A DNA stretch of 64,000 bases from Aulostomus chinensis (lineage: Eukaryota > Chordata > Actinopteri > Syngnathiformes > Aulostomidae). The DNA is taken from positions 25,557,027-25,621,026 of the forward strand of contig JBBMOA010000017.1 of the NCBI GenBank assembly GCA_037954235.1, written 5' to 3'. Shown piece after piece: positions 23,311 through 35,815 of this stretch (position 1 is its first letter; every line of letters starts with the position of its first letter). A program made the position numbers and the translations under genes. The notes under the pieces were generated by a model, which searched no databases, had not been told where the DNA came from, and was given only the letters and a program-made list of their open reading frames with translations.

Positions 23311-24769
23311 TTTCAAAAAAAAAAAAAGCAGATCAAAGTGATTTACAACAAAGACAACATTGAAAACACGTTAAAAGAGAATATTACAGGAGAATAAAAA
23401 CCCAGAATGCCTTTCAGAAGATGGAAATTTCAATAAAATTACAGTTAAATCAAGGTTAAGAAGAACAAAAGACCAAAAAAACCATACAATTACAGAGAAC
23501 ATGAAGTGAGCAGAAGCAGAGAACAAGGCCAAAGCTGAGTGAGGGGGATCTGTTGAAGCTTTCTTACAAAATGATAGGAATTTAAAATTAAACATTGTTT
23601 TTTCCCCCAAATTTTTAATTTTGTGGGGAAAAACCAACTCCATTGTTTCATGTGCGAAATGTAAAAAAATGTAACTCAAGTGTACAAAACTAAATCGTCT
23701 CAGTGATGAGGAAGACGGTGCTGTCCAGGTGCTGGTGGCGACCCCGGGACTCAAACCTGAATCCAGCTGCACAGTTCCCCTCCCGTTTGCCCATCAAAGC
23801 CACACGGCTGTTGTTTCTGGCTACGTTCTCTCTTCTGGGTTGTCGCTGATCATCATACTGGCCACATTTCACTGTCTGGTTGCTCCAGACGCCCGCGCTG
23901 TTGGGATGCATGCTTCATCGTAACCCGATCGATAAAAATATTGGTCTTGGGCGCAGCAGCTACCCTGCGAGCCCCGGGGCCAGCCGATGATGTAGAGACG
24001 ATAATGAAAGGTCAGCCGCTAATCGAGCTGGCCGGCAGAGACGGCAGGTTCAGGCCCAGCGTGACCCGAGGGGGACCGGAGCTGTAAAAGTGTAATGCGT
24101 TAGCCTGATGAGTTTGACGGTGCTGCTGTTGCTCTGGTAGTGACAGGCTTCTCTCCTCCGACCATCCATCAGCATGAGGCAGCAGCCCATTACTCCTCCC
24201 ATCTCTCTTCATTCAAACAATGTTGAAAACTGAATTGCTTCATAATCAGGAGAGATGCATTTTTAAGCTTGGTTCCGTGACGTGTACTCTCTGCTCTGCA
24301 CCGCACGAAAGATCAGCCCTAATGACTCAGTAACTACGGCAACAGATGGAGGCCTGATATGATAAACAGCATAACATCACGGTTTCTCTTCTTCTACGTG
24401 TTTGTGTCTGTAGCACCGCAACAGAAGAAATCAGCCGACCATTTTAAACAGAATAAAAACACATTATTCCTGATAAATAACATGTGTTCAAACATTTGTA
24501 ATTTAATTTATTAAATCAGACTGAGCTGGGGAGATCACGATAAACAAAGCTAATCTCAAACTTCCTCAATTTCTGATATTTTTCATTGCTTTAGCTTTAT
24601 TTTTGTCTTTTCTCACCACATTGAATTAATACTTTTAGCACGTTTTGTGTTTCAAGTTGTGAAAAACTTGACTTAAACACAGAAAGACGTTTTTTTTTCA
24701 CCACTTCCCACGACGCTACCATGAACTAGCGCTGAACGAGACGTGTTCCTGTCAGTTTAGTCTCCAGTC
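23311..24769. other. Non-coding intergenic DNA
   Basis: No coding exon is seen. A short poly-A run lies at about 23315-23328. The part at about 23935-24400 is non-repetitive with scattered homeodomain and bZIP-like cores (TGACTCAGTAA), so it might be a conserved non-coding element; the evidence is weak. Confidence 0.4.
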
Positions 24770-25046
24770 GAGGAGTTTGTGGATCACTCATCACTCATCT
24801 GGATTAAGATGACCTGGATTATACCGGACAAGCTGGAGAAAGCACAAATGGATGTTTTGTTACAGTTTAGCTGCTGTTAGCCATCATTCGCCGTTAGCAT
24901 CAAGCTAAATGCACGTGGCTGGATCTTCCTGCATTCTGGAGTCACAGAAGTAACAGCGGAGGAGAAAACCCCCTAGTTAACTCAAGACTGCCACTCGTGA
25001 GTACTTGGAAGGTAAAATACTTTTTTTGGGTTCAGAATCACTGTAA
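24770..25046 (+). mobile_element. MITE-like repeat copy 7
   Basis: The copy runs from GTTTGTGGATCACTCATCAC through ACCTGGATTATACCGGACAAGC, GTTAGCATCAAGCTAAATGC and GTGGCTGGATCTTCCTGCATTC to GTGAGTACTTGGAAGGTAAAATAC and TCAGAATCACTGTAA. Its left half matches the copy at 61190 closely. Confidence 0.65.
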
Positions 25047-25726
25047 CGATGGGGAGGAAGAATGAGCCTCATTTTTTCTTAAAGGTTTTCAAGGCGCTTG
25101 TGTTTCAGCGTCATTTTAAATCTCATCACCGGTGTGTTTCTGGCCTTACAACATTTTCGCACCTTCTGTTCTGCAGTTTTCACTTCAAATGTGACTCTCC
25201 TCTCATGTTGGGAACAGAAGAAATGATGTCTAATAGCTTCTTCTGTAAGCCACTTAGAGGGTGGATGTCCACAGTGCCGCTTCTCAGGCGGTCAAAGCAC
25301 CAACATGGCAGCAGCTAATCTGTGACTTTGGCGCAGCTATTTCTGTCACCACCAGAGAAAATGACTCAAATGCAGAAATCTCCCAGGGAGCCAAGGACAA
25401 AGTTCACAATGTGAGTTTAATTGATTACTCATGCTGGAACACAGGATTAGAAGGAGGAGCAGGCAATGAGGGAAAAAGTCCTATAACAAGATCAGTCGAC
25501 GACAGAAGCACAGCGGCATCAAGGACACATCCACACCCATCTAGCTTCCATGTCCTGTCTCCTGAGATGCAGACAGTCTGACTCCAGAACAACGGGCAGG
25601 ACAGGTTCTCAGGGCTGAAAATACAACACGTGTGTTTGCCTTTTAAGTTATTACAAATGTGCATCAATTAGAGCCCAGCTGTTGGTATTATAGCTCATGT
25701 TTTTTATCTCCAGTCCAAGTGTTTGT

Positions 25727-25830
25727 GTGTGACTGAACACACAGCTGGATAGAGATGATGTGGATTGTAGCGGCGGATGTGCTGTCAGTGCCACAGTTAG
25801 CAGTCAGTCTCTGTTAGCGTCAAGCTAACG
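25727..25830 (+). mobile_element. MITE-like repeat copy 8, fragment
   Basis: A short relic keeping GTGGATTGTAGCGG, the CAGTTAGCAGTCAGTCTCTGTTAGC stretch and the CGTCAAGCTAACG core. The family ends are missing. Confidence 0.45.
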
Positions 25831-28800
25831 GAGTTCTACATGCTAACGTCACAGGTGTGCTGCCTTGGAACATGAATGAGGTACCTGTCTATGTCGGGAG
25901 CCTCGCAACAAGGCAGCAAACATCCATCTAGAATGCTCCATGTCTTCATGTAAGACCCATCCAACGGAGACCCATCAACCGACAGACGAACACAGGAAGT
26001 TAAACAGACATGGACGCACAAGGTATCTACTTTCAAAATAAAACAGGAAACACTGACCTCAGCTCAGTCCATAAAGCATAGAACAATAAAAGTTCCAGGC
26101 AGGATCATGACCATTTCCTCTTAATTGGAACTATAACAAGGCTTCATGCCTCACAACCATGACTTTTATTTAATTTGTCAGAGATGGCGACCAACCTCAC
26201 CCTGCTCTACTGAAAGAGCGCCACTCATCCCGTCTCTGAGGAACCGCCCCATTATAATACAGCTGATGGCGAGTGTCATCGAGTGGCAGCGTGTGACAGA
26301 TGAGAGTAATAACAGAACAGAAGCACATCATACGGCGAAGGGAGTGGACCTTCAGGGCTCAATTGACTTGATACGTCATCTAGGACGGGTTTAATGTGAC
26401 GTCATTATACTGACGTCTCCCTGGAGTTGAATTAGCCTGGGAGCTAATAATATCCTGCCCTGCTGTGTGACGAGTGTAAAATCACCTCCAGGCGTGCAGT
26501 GCTGAGGCACTGAGGCGATGGCGGGTTGCGGTCAAATTGGAGGCGTCTTCTGGGTTCATTCTTGGTGTGACTGCAGCAAAAACTCATAACTTTATCTTGA
26601 AGGATGAAGGACGGCCAGACGCACATCATCTACATAAGTGCATTGTATTAGTTTGTGTTAATTCTTTTTTTTTTCACTGTTGCGCTGTAGTTAGCCAGTA
26701 AGTGAGATGAATGATGATAAATGATTAATTTGTGAGTTATGACTCCCTGCCCCGCTCCCTCCCGCAGACACTAAATCACACAGAAAGAACAGCAAAGATA
26801 GGTGCTGATTAATTCAAACATTAATTCTGCGTACAACAAGCCCCCCAGTCAGCTCTAAATAGGCCCATTGTTCAACTGGAAGTCGCAACACACACTTCTC
26901 TCTCCACGCCAGCGGTGTTGTTGGCGAGACGCCCATTCATTGTTGGCTTCTGGGTGGCGGCTGCAGCCGTCACTTGTGTGACCTGCAAACCTGGACATCA
27001 ACGTGATAGCAGACTTTAATTAATAGCAATTAAAACCGTTGAACATGCAACAAAACTCTACCTGTTCAAACTGAACCAGGAAGCAGCTGGTTTGGCTCAA
27101 AGAGATGAGGCAGAAGTCAGAGCCTTGAGCGGATGAAGAGGTCGCTGCCATGCTAAGAGGGTCAGGGGGGCTAATTAGGCGGAGTGAACGACGGCGACCT
27201 GAAGGGGTAAATTCAATTACCAATAGAATGAGAGGCATAAGAAGAGCAGATAAAACACAGAGATATGAGCTGGTGAAAGTTTAATTTTGTCAACTTTAAG
27301 TTCTGAAATACCTGAAGATAAAATCAAATGTACCATTAGCAGGATTTGGAAGCTCGTTACTACACAACATGGGTGGATGCCGCGCATCGGCTCGATCCTT
27401 CAATACTAGCGAACCTTTCCTACAAGCCAGGCTCATCGTAGGTGAAAACACCTCCATGCCTCTTCCAGGACCGGCTGACGCATCTCAGCTTCCGCCATCT
27501 TGCTGAGAACCTCTAACCTACCCAGACTGGTGGAAGATGTCTGACGTCTCTTTTGGACGTTGGTATGAAAGACGTCTGTCTCACCTCCCAGATCCCTGCC
27601 TGCTGCTGCTGGAGGCTGCAGGCCTGCAGAGCCTCAGGCTACACCCTCAGCATCTGTATTAGTATCAGAACTCGTAGTATTCGTATTAGTGTTCTCCGTA
27701 CTGACATTGACATCAGCATGACATTAGTACTACCATCAGTACGAGTACTTTGATGCTCGTATAATGCTGAATGTCATTGGTGCTTCAGTAGCTGGTAGAT
27801 TATTGGCAGCTCCTTTACAATTATTGTTGTTGTTATTGTTTGTTGTGCGTCCTCTGTCCCTCTGTGTCTTTCTCACTCTTGTCTTCCTCCTTCAGTCTTG
27901 TTCACAACCCTCCTGTCATTTATTCTGTCTCTCTTGTCTCCGTCCCTGTCCTCTGTCTCTCTCCCTCCAGCAGGTCAAAGCAGACGTCTGTCCCCATGGA
28001 GCCTGGATCTGCTCCACCTTCCTGCTGGTAAAGGAAGGTTTTCATCTCCGCCGTCTCAGATGAGCTTGCTAACATCGTTAGCTTGTGTCAGGTAAAGAAA
28101 AGCAGATGTCCAGTCAATACGATACTGATGATGACATGAGTCATCGAATGTGTCAGCAAACTATATTAGAATGTTTCAGAGAACGTCCTCCTGCCTTTGA
28201 GAACATTATAGGAATGCTGAAAACATTTCTAGAACACTGTGGTGATATCACGTCAACTGTTCTAGCTGACAGGCAGAGTGACGACGTTGGCGCTCTCGCT
28301 GCTCTGCCAGTAAGATAATGAGTGTCGGTGTGCCGGGCTCGCCAGGGTAAATGCCTCCATACGTCCTCGCCGCAGCAGGTGTTGCTACAGGAGCACCTCT
28401 GGAGGGAGAACCACTCTTAATAACCAGTAAACCTGCTCAGCTCTTCCACTAAAAGGAAGCAAAAAATGCAGGAGAAGAAGCAGAGCTGCATGTTTCATGT
28501 TTGATGGTTAATAAAAGACACCGGGGGAACCCGCTCAGCTACCTGGGCTTGGCTCGCCTCCAAAGTCTGTCACCGTCTGAAAGGGCTGGAGCTCCCTTAT
28601 TGCTGTAGGAGCGTATAGGAAGGGTGTCTGGAGGAATTTAAATCTGTAAAAGTGAGACTGGGCCTGACACTGAACAGTGTCTGAAGGCTCAGTGGTAATA
28701 AGAACAGCAGGGTCTAGGCAGTAATGATCCCCTACAGATAGAGCGCAACACATAAAGAGCTCCGTTATCCAAGAACGTTTGTTCATGCAAGTAATTCAGC

Positions 28801-29040
28801 CGGACACGTCTGCAAATCACACAAAACAAAACAGCCACACAAGAACGCTGATGGTGATTTTAGACGACCGCTCCTATAATTGCTGCTCATGCAGAATAAA
28901 CCACGATGAAGGAAGAATCCAGGCGACCGGCGCCGCGTCTGGACGTGGACAGAAGTCGGTTCTGTAACTCATATGTGAATCGTACAGACACAATTAATGG
29001 GATAAGTTTTCATGAAAAAAAAAGTTTTGTGCCCTGTTAG

Positions 29041-29094
29041 TCTGAATTAATGAGATAATGATCACATTAATAATAATTATCTCACTAATTCAGA
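29041..29094. repeat. Imperfect hairpin with 19-bp arms
   Basis: TCTGAATTAATGAGATAAT (29041-29059) is the inverted complement, with one mismatch, of ATTATCTCACTAATTCAGA (29076-29094); the loop is 16 nt. It could be the remnant of a small foldback element. Confidence 0.7.
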
Positions 29095-29262
29095 AAATTC
29101 TGAATAAGCCAGTTACAATTTTCAAGGAAAAGAAAAAGTTGGACTTGTTATTTTAAATTAATGACATCAGCAGCTGATGAGTGGTTCACGTTCATCAGCT
29201 GAGTCATGATGTCCAGTATGTTCTTTTACATAATTAGTTAAAGTTGTAGGTAATATCATTTT

Positions 29263-29280
29263 GGGGGGGGGGGGGGGGGG
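29263..29280 (+). repeat. Run of 18 consecutive G
   Basis: A homopolymer of 18 G is followed by two direct copies of CTCCCCCTCAAGGAT. Long G runs can fold as quadruplexes and are unstable in length; the exact count may also reflect assembly error. Confidence 0.85.
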
Positions 29281-29444
29281 CACTCCCCCTCAAGGATCTC
29301 CCCCTCAAGGATCACTCCCACCATCAAACAGGGATTAAGGAACTGGCCATAACGTGTGATGAGCTGAATAATCTCTGCTGGCAGAGGTGAGATTGGATCA
29401 GTGACAGACAGGCTTGGTCGTGACAGTAAAAATATTGTCCTCCA

Positions 29445-29530
29445 GCCATGATTCTCAAACTGGGGTTTGTGTACTCTCAGGGGTACGCCCAGGTACATCA
29501 ATCCGGTCTCTCCTCTCAAAACCTTTCTGG
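29445..29530 (+). mobile_element. hAT-like terminal fragment (tentative)
   Basis: TGATTCTCAAACTGGGGTTTG with GTGTACTCTCAGGGGTACGCC resembles the terminal sequence of vertebrate hAT transposons, which commonly begin CAGNGGTTCTCAAACTGNGG. No transposase and no partner terminus are seen, so this is a relic at best. Confidence 0.3.
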
Positions 29531-32500
29531 TAGGTTTTTTTTTCGCTCCTGCTGCTTCTCCTCAGCTTCAGGGGAGCTGTGGTCTTGACCCCAGAAAACC
29601 CACGATGGAAGAAACACCTTTCAGTGAACAGTTACTACTAAAGGTGACAGGAAAGACGGTGGCGGCGTGTGTTGAAGTAGATTGTGGAGCACAGATAGAG
29701 GACAGAATGGGAAAAGCTGGGGGAGCTGTGCTGCTGCTGCGGCGCACCGCGGGGAGATGAATTAGATGACACATGAAAGGAAGACGGGAGCGACTGTAGC
29801 AGGACGGCTGCGGAGACAGAATACCTCCGGTGGAATGAGGACTATAAAACTGCAGCCAGTCACTGATCAGCTGGGGGAGCATGTGTGTGCATCATCACGC
29901 CCAGTCTGAGAGAATAAACAAACGTTAGCTGCAGATAGCCAACCTAGCATTTAACAGGGGGTGACCAGACAGCTCCAGTATAAACACATGATGTAAAAAT
30001 AGTCCAGCAGAGGCAGGTGCTTTCAGGCTCGCCGCTCACGGCACGTCACACAAAGCGGGACGAGCTCTCATGAGGCATGAAATCCCAACACAAACACAGC
30101 TAGCAGGGCTGGGCTGCACGCTAACTGGTGTCATCACACAAGCGCTCCTGTTAGGAGACATGAAAGCAGCTCATTCACAGAGACAGGCAGACGTGTTGTA
30201 CAAGCCCATCACAACCTGTCACAGGTGTGTTTGCATGTGATCAAACCTGAGCTGATGCGGGAGGTCGGGGGTTGGCATCAGTCGTCAGGCTGACGGAGGC
30301 TCGTTCAGGTACGATTACTCTGATTGCCAGTGCAGAATAAAGGGTTTTGTGGTCCGAACCTGCCTGGGAGCCTGCGCACGGCGGAGCTGCAGTTATTGGT
30401 TCTGATTCTGACGGAAGTACTGAGGTGTCAGCTCACATCCTGACCCATCTTGGAGGACTTCTGAGAGAATTTAGTGCCATTTAATGTTCATATAATATAA
30501 CAGAATACAACTCAGAAAAAGCTGATTGACGTAATTTATTGTCAACACTCAATAGACGATGTTCCTCCAAGTGTAAATGTACTCGTAATGGATATCATAA
30601 TGCTGTTACATCATCTGAGGGTCCGGGTCTGTCTTTGAGACGGTTCTAGAGGGGTTCCGTTCATGCGTCTGTTCATGTGTCCATCCTGGAGCGCTTTCGT
30701 TGAACTCATTATGCTGATTGGTCCATGGCAGCGAGCGACGGGGAGAGAAAATGAGCCTCTTTGAAGTTCGGTCCTTTGAATGAGGACCTGGGTGCTTGTT
30801 ATTGTGGCCCGCCTCAGACCTGCTTTGAAACCAGACAAAGAGATCTGGCTTATTATCGCCCACTAGCCCGTTCATAGGTTTTCTAAAAGGGAGATGTAAT
30901 TATTCTGGCAGGATCAGCCTGACAGAGCGCGATGGTGACCATGACAGACTTTGGGTCTCTGAGATCTGACATGATTCATCGTTGTCGCTCTGCTTCCCAC
31001 TGTATTGTCAGTATTTTATGTTGATTCATCGTACGTGTCATCGCGCCCAACACAGCATGTCCTGGATGTGTCTGCTCAGCCAATATGTGTGATATTTTCT
31101 GATCTACCCACAGGTACGTGGAGGGGAGAGGGGGAGAGGGGCAGGCAGGAGGAGGCAGCTTGGAGTGGTGCAGGCCCTGGAGGCTGCTCCGAGGCCCGGC
31201 TCGCTCCATTTCTTGTGGCCATGTAGGTTAGTGTGGAAAAGACTAAACTGACCTTAATGGATGCAGGCGGCGGTCATCTGAGCCTCTCTGTCTAATGTCA
31301 GATGAGACGACGTTGCGCTGTCAGCCGTCTCAATCACGTCTCCCTCAGCAAAAACAGCGACGCTAATGAAGTGGAGCACAGATCCAGAGACAGACTCCCG
31401 AACCTCGGGGCGTTCTGCACAGATCCCTGCGCCGTCATCAAATTAGCTCCCTCTCCTTAAAACCACCAATTAATTGTATTAGCAATTCATGAGGTGTTTG
31501 CTGTGCCAAACACATTACACAGTCATTTGAAAAGATTTACTGAGATGCGATTAAGTGACTTGACTTGAGACGATAATGAGATGTGATTTTTATTTGAATG
31601 TAAAATGATTAATGGAGGTTTTTTTTTACTGTTTGTTGCAACTGCAAAGACTTTGTAGTTCAAATTTCCCAAAGAAAAAGAATTTCAAAAAAAGAAGGCA
31701 CGCAGTCAGCTTGAAATTACCACTGGTGCCTGTTAGGAGTTCACAAATCCCACATGCAGAAAAAAACGGAAAAGGGATGTTTTCATTGTTGAGCAAATTC
31801 TCTAAACGGAGGCTGAGGGCCCAGATCAGCACCCACCATGGCGCCAGGCTAAATACTGCCTATGAAAGTCATGCTTTATTTTTACTACAATTAAAATTGA
31901 TAAGTATCTTTATCACATGATACTTGATGTAGTTCTTGTTACCAAATGTGAAAAAAACTTTCATGCACCACATGTCAGGATTCAACCCTGCTGTGTCCGT
32001 GTGCGTCGCTAGCCTTCAAGCTAGCAGCTGTTTCTGACGTGCTGACCTGCTAACGGCCACTGACATTGGTACAAACATGGCGAACACATGCAGAGCTCCA
32101 GTCGGTCTGACAATGTGGTCGCTTGACGCTAAAGGCACACTTAGTTGGACTTCTAGGAATGATGAACAGGGTCAGGCCCATTTCTCATCTGTATGCTAAG
32201 CTAAGCTAATTATACATTGGCTGCAGCTTCATAATGAATGCGATTGGTGAATCGTCATTTAAATCTGGGCATCTACATTTTTTTTTAAGCTTTGTAACCG
32301 TCCTTTGGAGAAGTGCAAGTTATTATTAAAAATGATTATAACAATTCTAAGCTCACCACCGACGAAAATGGTGGAGGTTATTGTTCTCCAGTGTCTACTT
32401 TTGATGTGTGAAAGCCATAAAAGTGCCAATTCTGACTTTGCGGCGCTCTCGACGGGAGCCGACAATTATAACAGCGAGGTGACGTAAATATTTGATGGAA

Positions 32501-32999
32501 ACCCTTTTAATTCGCCATGAGAACGATTAAGAATGCAGACTTCTAACCTCGCACGTTTCACTACAGCAGAGTTAATGCACACATCAATAATGTCTGCTTG
32601 CTTGTATTGACAGTGTAGCAGCAGTAAATTCCCTCCTAAACCCTCAAAGACAGGTCATAGTAGTGTTAAAAATGGCTTTTCAAATCCGCCATCTGTCATT
32701 GTTTTGTTTCTTGCTTCTCTGGAAAACAACAACCTGTGGACATGCAGACGCCCTGACTTATTGGAATCTCTCTCTCACCCTGCTGCTCCAGTAACGCTGC
32801 AATATTGTTGCCGGCGTGCAGTCACATCAGCGGGCCGGCCAGGGCGCTGCACAATCGACTGCAGCCGCTGACCTTCAAAACTTCAGCCAGCAACAAAAGC
32901 TAGAAGTTCTCAGCGTGCTGCAGCTCTCCGACCGCCGGTGGCGCCACGTCTCAGACCCCGCGAGCTCTCACGCTTCCTCTAAGTCTGCTTCCCTATTAG

Positions 33000-33028
33000 T
33001 GATGTCATCACTATTAGTGATGACATCA
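33000..33028. repeat. 29-bp near-perfect palindrome with two bZIP-like cores
   Basis: TGATGTCATCA and TGATGACATCA flank CTATTAG; the whole equals its own reverse complement except at the central base. The same bases also form two direct 18-bp units, CTATTAGTGATGWCATCA, at 32993-33010 and 33011-33028. Each arm contains a TGATGTCA/TGACATCA core resembling ATF/CREB-type sites. Confidence 0.75.
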
Positions 33029-34530
33029 CGATGCATTTGCACAACTTTGCCACCTCTTCCTGTTTTTACGAGCTCTCCTTGTCTTCACGACTGTTCCATC
33101 ATGGCGTCGTTCCGTTATTAAACCCGTTAAACTAGCAAGGTTGACACCGTCAGGACTTCAGTATTTCACGCTCATCACGTAGAAATGCCTTTGACAGACG
33201 CGTCGACCAGCAAGTCACAACAAAGGTGACCTGTGTGAGGCTCGTCCAGGAGCAGAATGTCACACGTCAGAGAGGTTCTCCGTGTCAGATGGGAGGCGAG
33301 GGTTTTGAGGATGATACAGGCTGGTTTTACTGTTGCCTTCTGAAGGATTTCAGAGGAACTGAAGTGATCAAAGTCAGGGAGGTACTGACTGGCACCCGTC
33401 CCCCGTTCAGTCTGATTCAGTTGGTCCAGGCTCGGTCCTGGTAGCACCAGAGAGGCCCGGTAACCAACACTGGGAGTTCTGTGTCGCTGTGGGAACGCTG
33501 GGTTCGTGCCAGTCTGGTGGTCAGGCTGAAAGAGTCATGAAAGGAGATTTGTTGTTCATCTTCATCGACATTAATCCAGACATCGTTTCCTGGGTTGCTG
33601 AGCTCAGAGACCGATTCTCCACGTTATCGTGCATTCACAGAGGAGGACTGTGGAAGGGCAGAGAAAATTCCCCGTGATGAAGGCGATAATGTGGTTGTTA
33701 ATGCTGGGGGCATCGACACTTCAGGGTCAGATGACCACGTCTGTATTCCTCGACAGCTGACGGTCAGACTCTCGCCTCAGACGTGTAGACGCAACCTGAA
33801 GACGGAGTAGAGAAGCTCTATGAAAGTCTTCGCCTGTAGAAAATAGCTGTGAGGTATTTGTACAACAAGAGTTCACTAGTGAGGTTTGCAGTGGTGGATT
33901 GCAAGAACCCACAAGAGGCTTAGGCAGAGATTGAAAAAGTCTGATGGAGGAGGATGGACCCCGGCTACAGCCAGGCGCCATCGCTGGCTTGGTGACTGAG
34001 TAATCAGGTCTCATCTCCGGCTGTGACATAATAAGAGCTGAGAGTTTGCGGGAGCCTCAGAGTCGCTGATTGGACGTTTAGAAGCAGCACTGTCAGCCGC
34101 CCTATTAGCATCTTGCTGAGACTATTAGCAGTGATACTGTCAATTATGTGTGAGCTCAAATGCGTGTACAGTGTGTCCATGAACGTAGCGCTTCTGTCAC
34201 GAGAGGGCCGGCGGCATCCTGCGGTTCTCTAGGACTGCTCCTGGAGAGGAAAGGCTCAAATTCTGGTAAAGTGGGTGCATAATGTAAAAATGACACATGT
34301 ATCCACGTGGAAAATAACACAATCCCTCCACACAGCCCTTCCGGTGGAGCCGGGCTCTCTGGGGAGATGTCATGTAAATATATTTTATGATTTAAAGGAA
34401 GAGTCAAGAGCGGCTGGTTAATTATTTAGAACCGCAGCTCCACTCTCAGAGGAGGATCCTCAGCTACACTCACTCCCGGGACCGGGCTCCAATCAGTTCA
34501 AACTAACAATTTGATGCTGCTTGAACCACA

Positions 34531-34748
34531 AAATTACGTCACTGACTCCTCGTGTCCCTACCGCCACCTCCGCGGCTCGGTCGCTAGAGGGCGCTGTGCT
34601 CAGAGCCGCCGCTGACGTGCGCTGACGTACAGGGAAGTACATCCACGACAACAAACCTGTCTGAGTTCCGCGTCCAGCAGTAGGAAGATGGAATGAAGAA
34701 ATGTCCACAACAGTTGAACCTTTCGCTTCATAAAGCGTTCTAACGTCG
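34531..34748 (+). promoter_or_regulatory. Putative c9orf72 promoter and non-coding first exon
   Basis: This stretch is locally GC- and CpG-richer than its surroundings. It contains a CRE-like TTACGTCA (34534-34541), a CTCF-like motif (34581-34594) and a tandem GCTGACGTGCGCTGACGTAC (34611-34630) with two CRE half-sites. A good splice donor (CG|GTAAGAAG) follows 34748, and a splice acceptor at 35322 leads into the first coding exon. I therefore infer a TATA-less promoter with a non-coding exon ending at 34748. The start site is not determined. Confidence 0.45.
34581..34594 (+). promoter_or_regulatory. CTCF-like binding motif in the c9orf72 promoter
   Basis: TCGCTAGAGGGCGC matches CCASYAGRKGGCRS at 12 of 14 positions on the + strand. 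It lies between the CRE-like sites of the putative promoter. Confidence 0.35.
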
Positions 34749-35322
34749 GTAAGAAGTGAGTAAATGTTCGTGTTCTCTGTCTTTGCCGGTTTGTTAACGC
34801 CAGCTAGCGAGTTAGCATGATTCCGCCAGAGCTCCTGTTAGTAAACAGGTTAATTCAATTATGCACCGACGTTACTCTGATGACACAAGGTTATACACTC
34901 AGGTTGTGTCAGTTTTCTACTCGCAGACCACAAATGTGACCCTACTCCTCCTTTTTTGACGACAAATTCCGTTGTGAAAACGGTCAAATTTGAAGTTCCT
35001 GCGTGTCATGGTGTCGTGAGCAGTCCCAGTAAGTCGTGACCGTCCAAACACGTGACAGAGGAGTTGGTGCTGAATTCGGCTCCTGTTCGGCCTCAGTTAT
35101 TAGTGTTCTCTCCTCTCCAGTTGAAATGTTCATATTCACACCTCCCAAAGCATGGCTTTCATTTAGTTTACTGTAGTTCATTCGTGTGTTTGTGGAGCTG
35201 AAAATGCGTGTTCCTGATGGCGTCTTTGAGCCCTGACAGCTTTTCCACGGGTTGTTGTTCACTTCAAGTTCCACAACGGCGGACTGAACCAGAGTCACAC
35301 CTGTTGTGTTGCCTGTTCGCAG
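34749..35322 (+). other. Putative c9orf72 intron 1
   Basis: Bounded by the donor GTAAGA at 34749 and the acceptor TTGCCTGTTCGCAG ending at 35322. The corresponding human intron holds the GGGGCC hexanucleotide tract linked to ALS/FTD; no GGGGCC tandem or similar GC-rich repeat exists here. Confidence 0.5.
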
Positions 35323-35368
35323 CATCCATAGAGCATCAGTCTCATCATCACGTCTCCGAGGCGCTGCG

Positions 35369-35815
35369 ATGTCCTCCGGCTGTCCACCGCAGTCACCCGC
35401 CGTGGCCAAGTCTGAGGTGGCGGTGGAGGGAGAGTGCCCGCTGCTGGCTGCCACCTTTGCCTACTGGGACAACATCCTGGGTCCACGTGTGCGTCATATT
35501 TGGGCGGCGAAGGGGGATCAGGTGATGTTCCTCAGTGATGGCGAGGTGACCTTCTTAGCCAATCACACGCTGAACGGGGAAATTTTACGCAGCGCCGAGT
35601 GTGGGGCGGTGGACGTGAAGTTCTTCGTCTTGGCAGAGAAGGGTGTCATCATCGTGTCGCTGATCTTCGATGGCGAGTTAAAGGGGGACAAGAACACGTG
35701 TGCCTTGTCCATTATTCTGCCTCAGACGGAGCTGGCCTTCTACCTGCCTCTGCACGCCATCTGTGTGGAGAGGCTGAAACACGCCATCCGCAGGGGACGC
35801 ATTTGGATGCAGAAG
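35369..35815 (+). CDS. c9orf72: c9orf72 coding exon 1 (residues 1-149)
   Basis: The whole exon probably starts at 35323 behind an acceptor ending TTCGCAG. It codes for the longin-like N-terminal domain and ends ...GRIWMQK in phase 0 at donor GTACCC. Human continues from the equivalent lysine into ERQENVQ on its exon 3; here the next exon found starts GYNIISV. Confidence 0.97.

Larger units (their letters stand above)
25831..34530. other. Non-coding intergenic DNA between lingo2 and c9orf72
   Basis: I find no coding exon in 8.7 kb. Visible details, listed separately, are a 19-bp-arm hairpin (29041-29094), an 18-G run (29263-29280), a hAT-like terminal fragment (about 29445-29530) and a 29-bp near-palindrome (33000-33028). 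Parts of 26.6-26.9 kb and 31.2-31.6 kb are AT-rich, non-repetitive and rich in TAAT cores, and could be regulatory. The remainder shows nothing recognisable. Confidence 0.5.

Noticed and set aside
34749..35322. GGGGCC hexanucleotide expansion tract expected at the human-equivalent position in c9orf72 intron 1
   Set aside because: No GGGGCC tandem or G-rich tract occurs in this interval.
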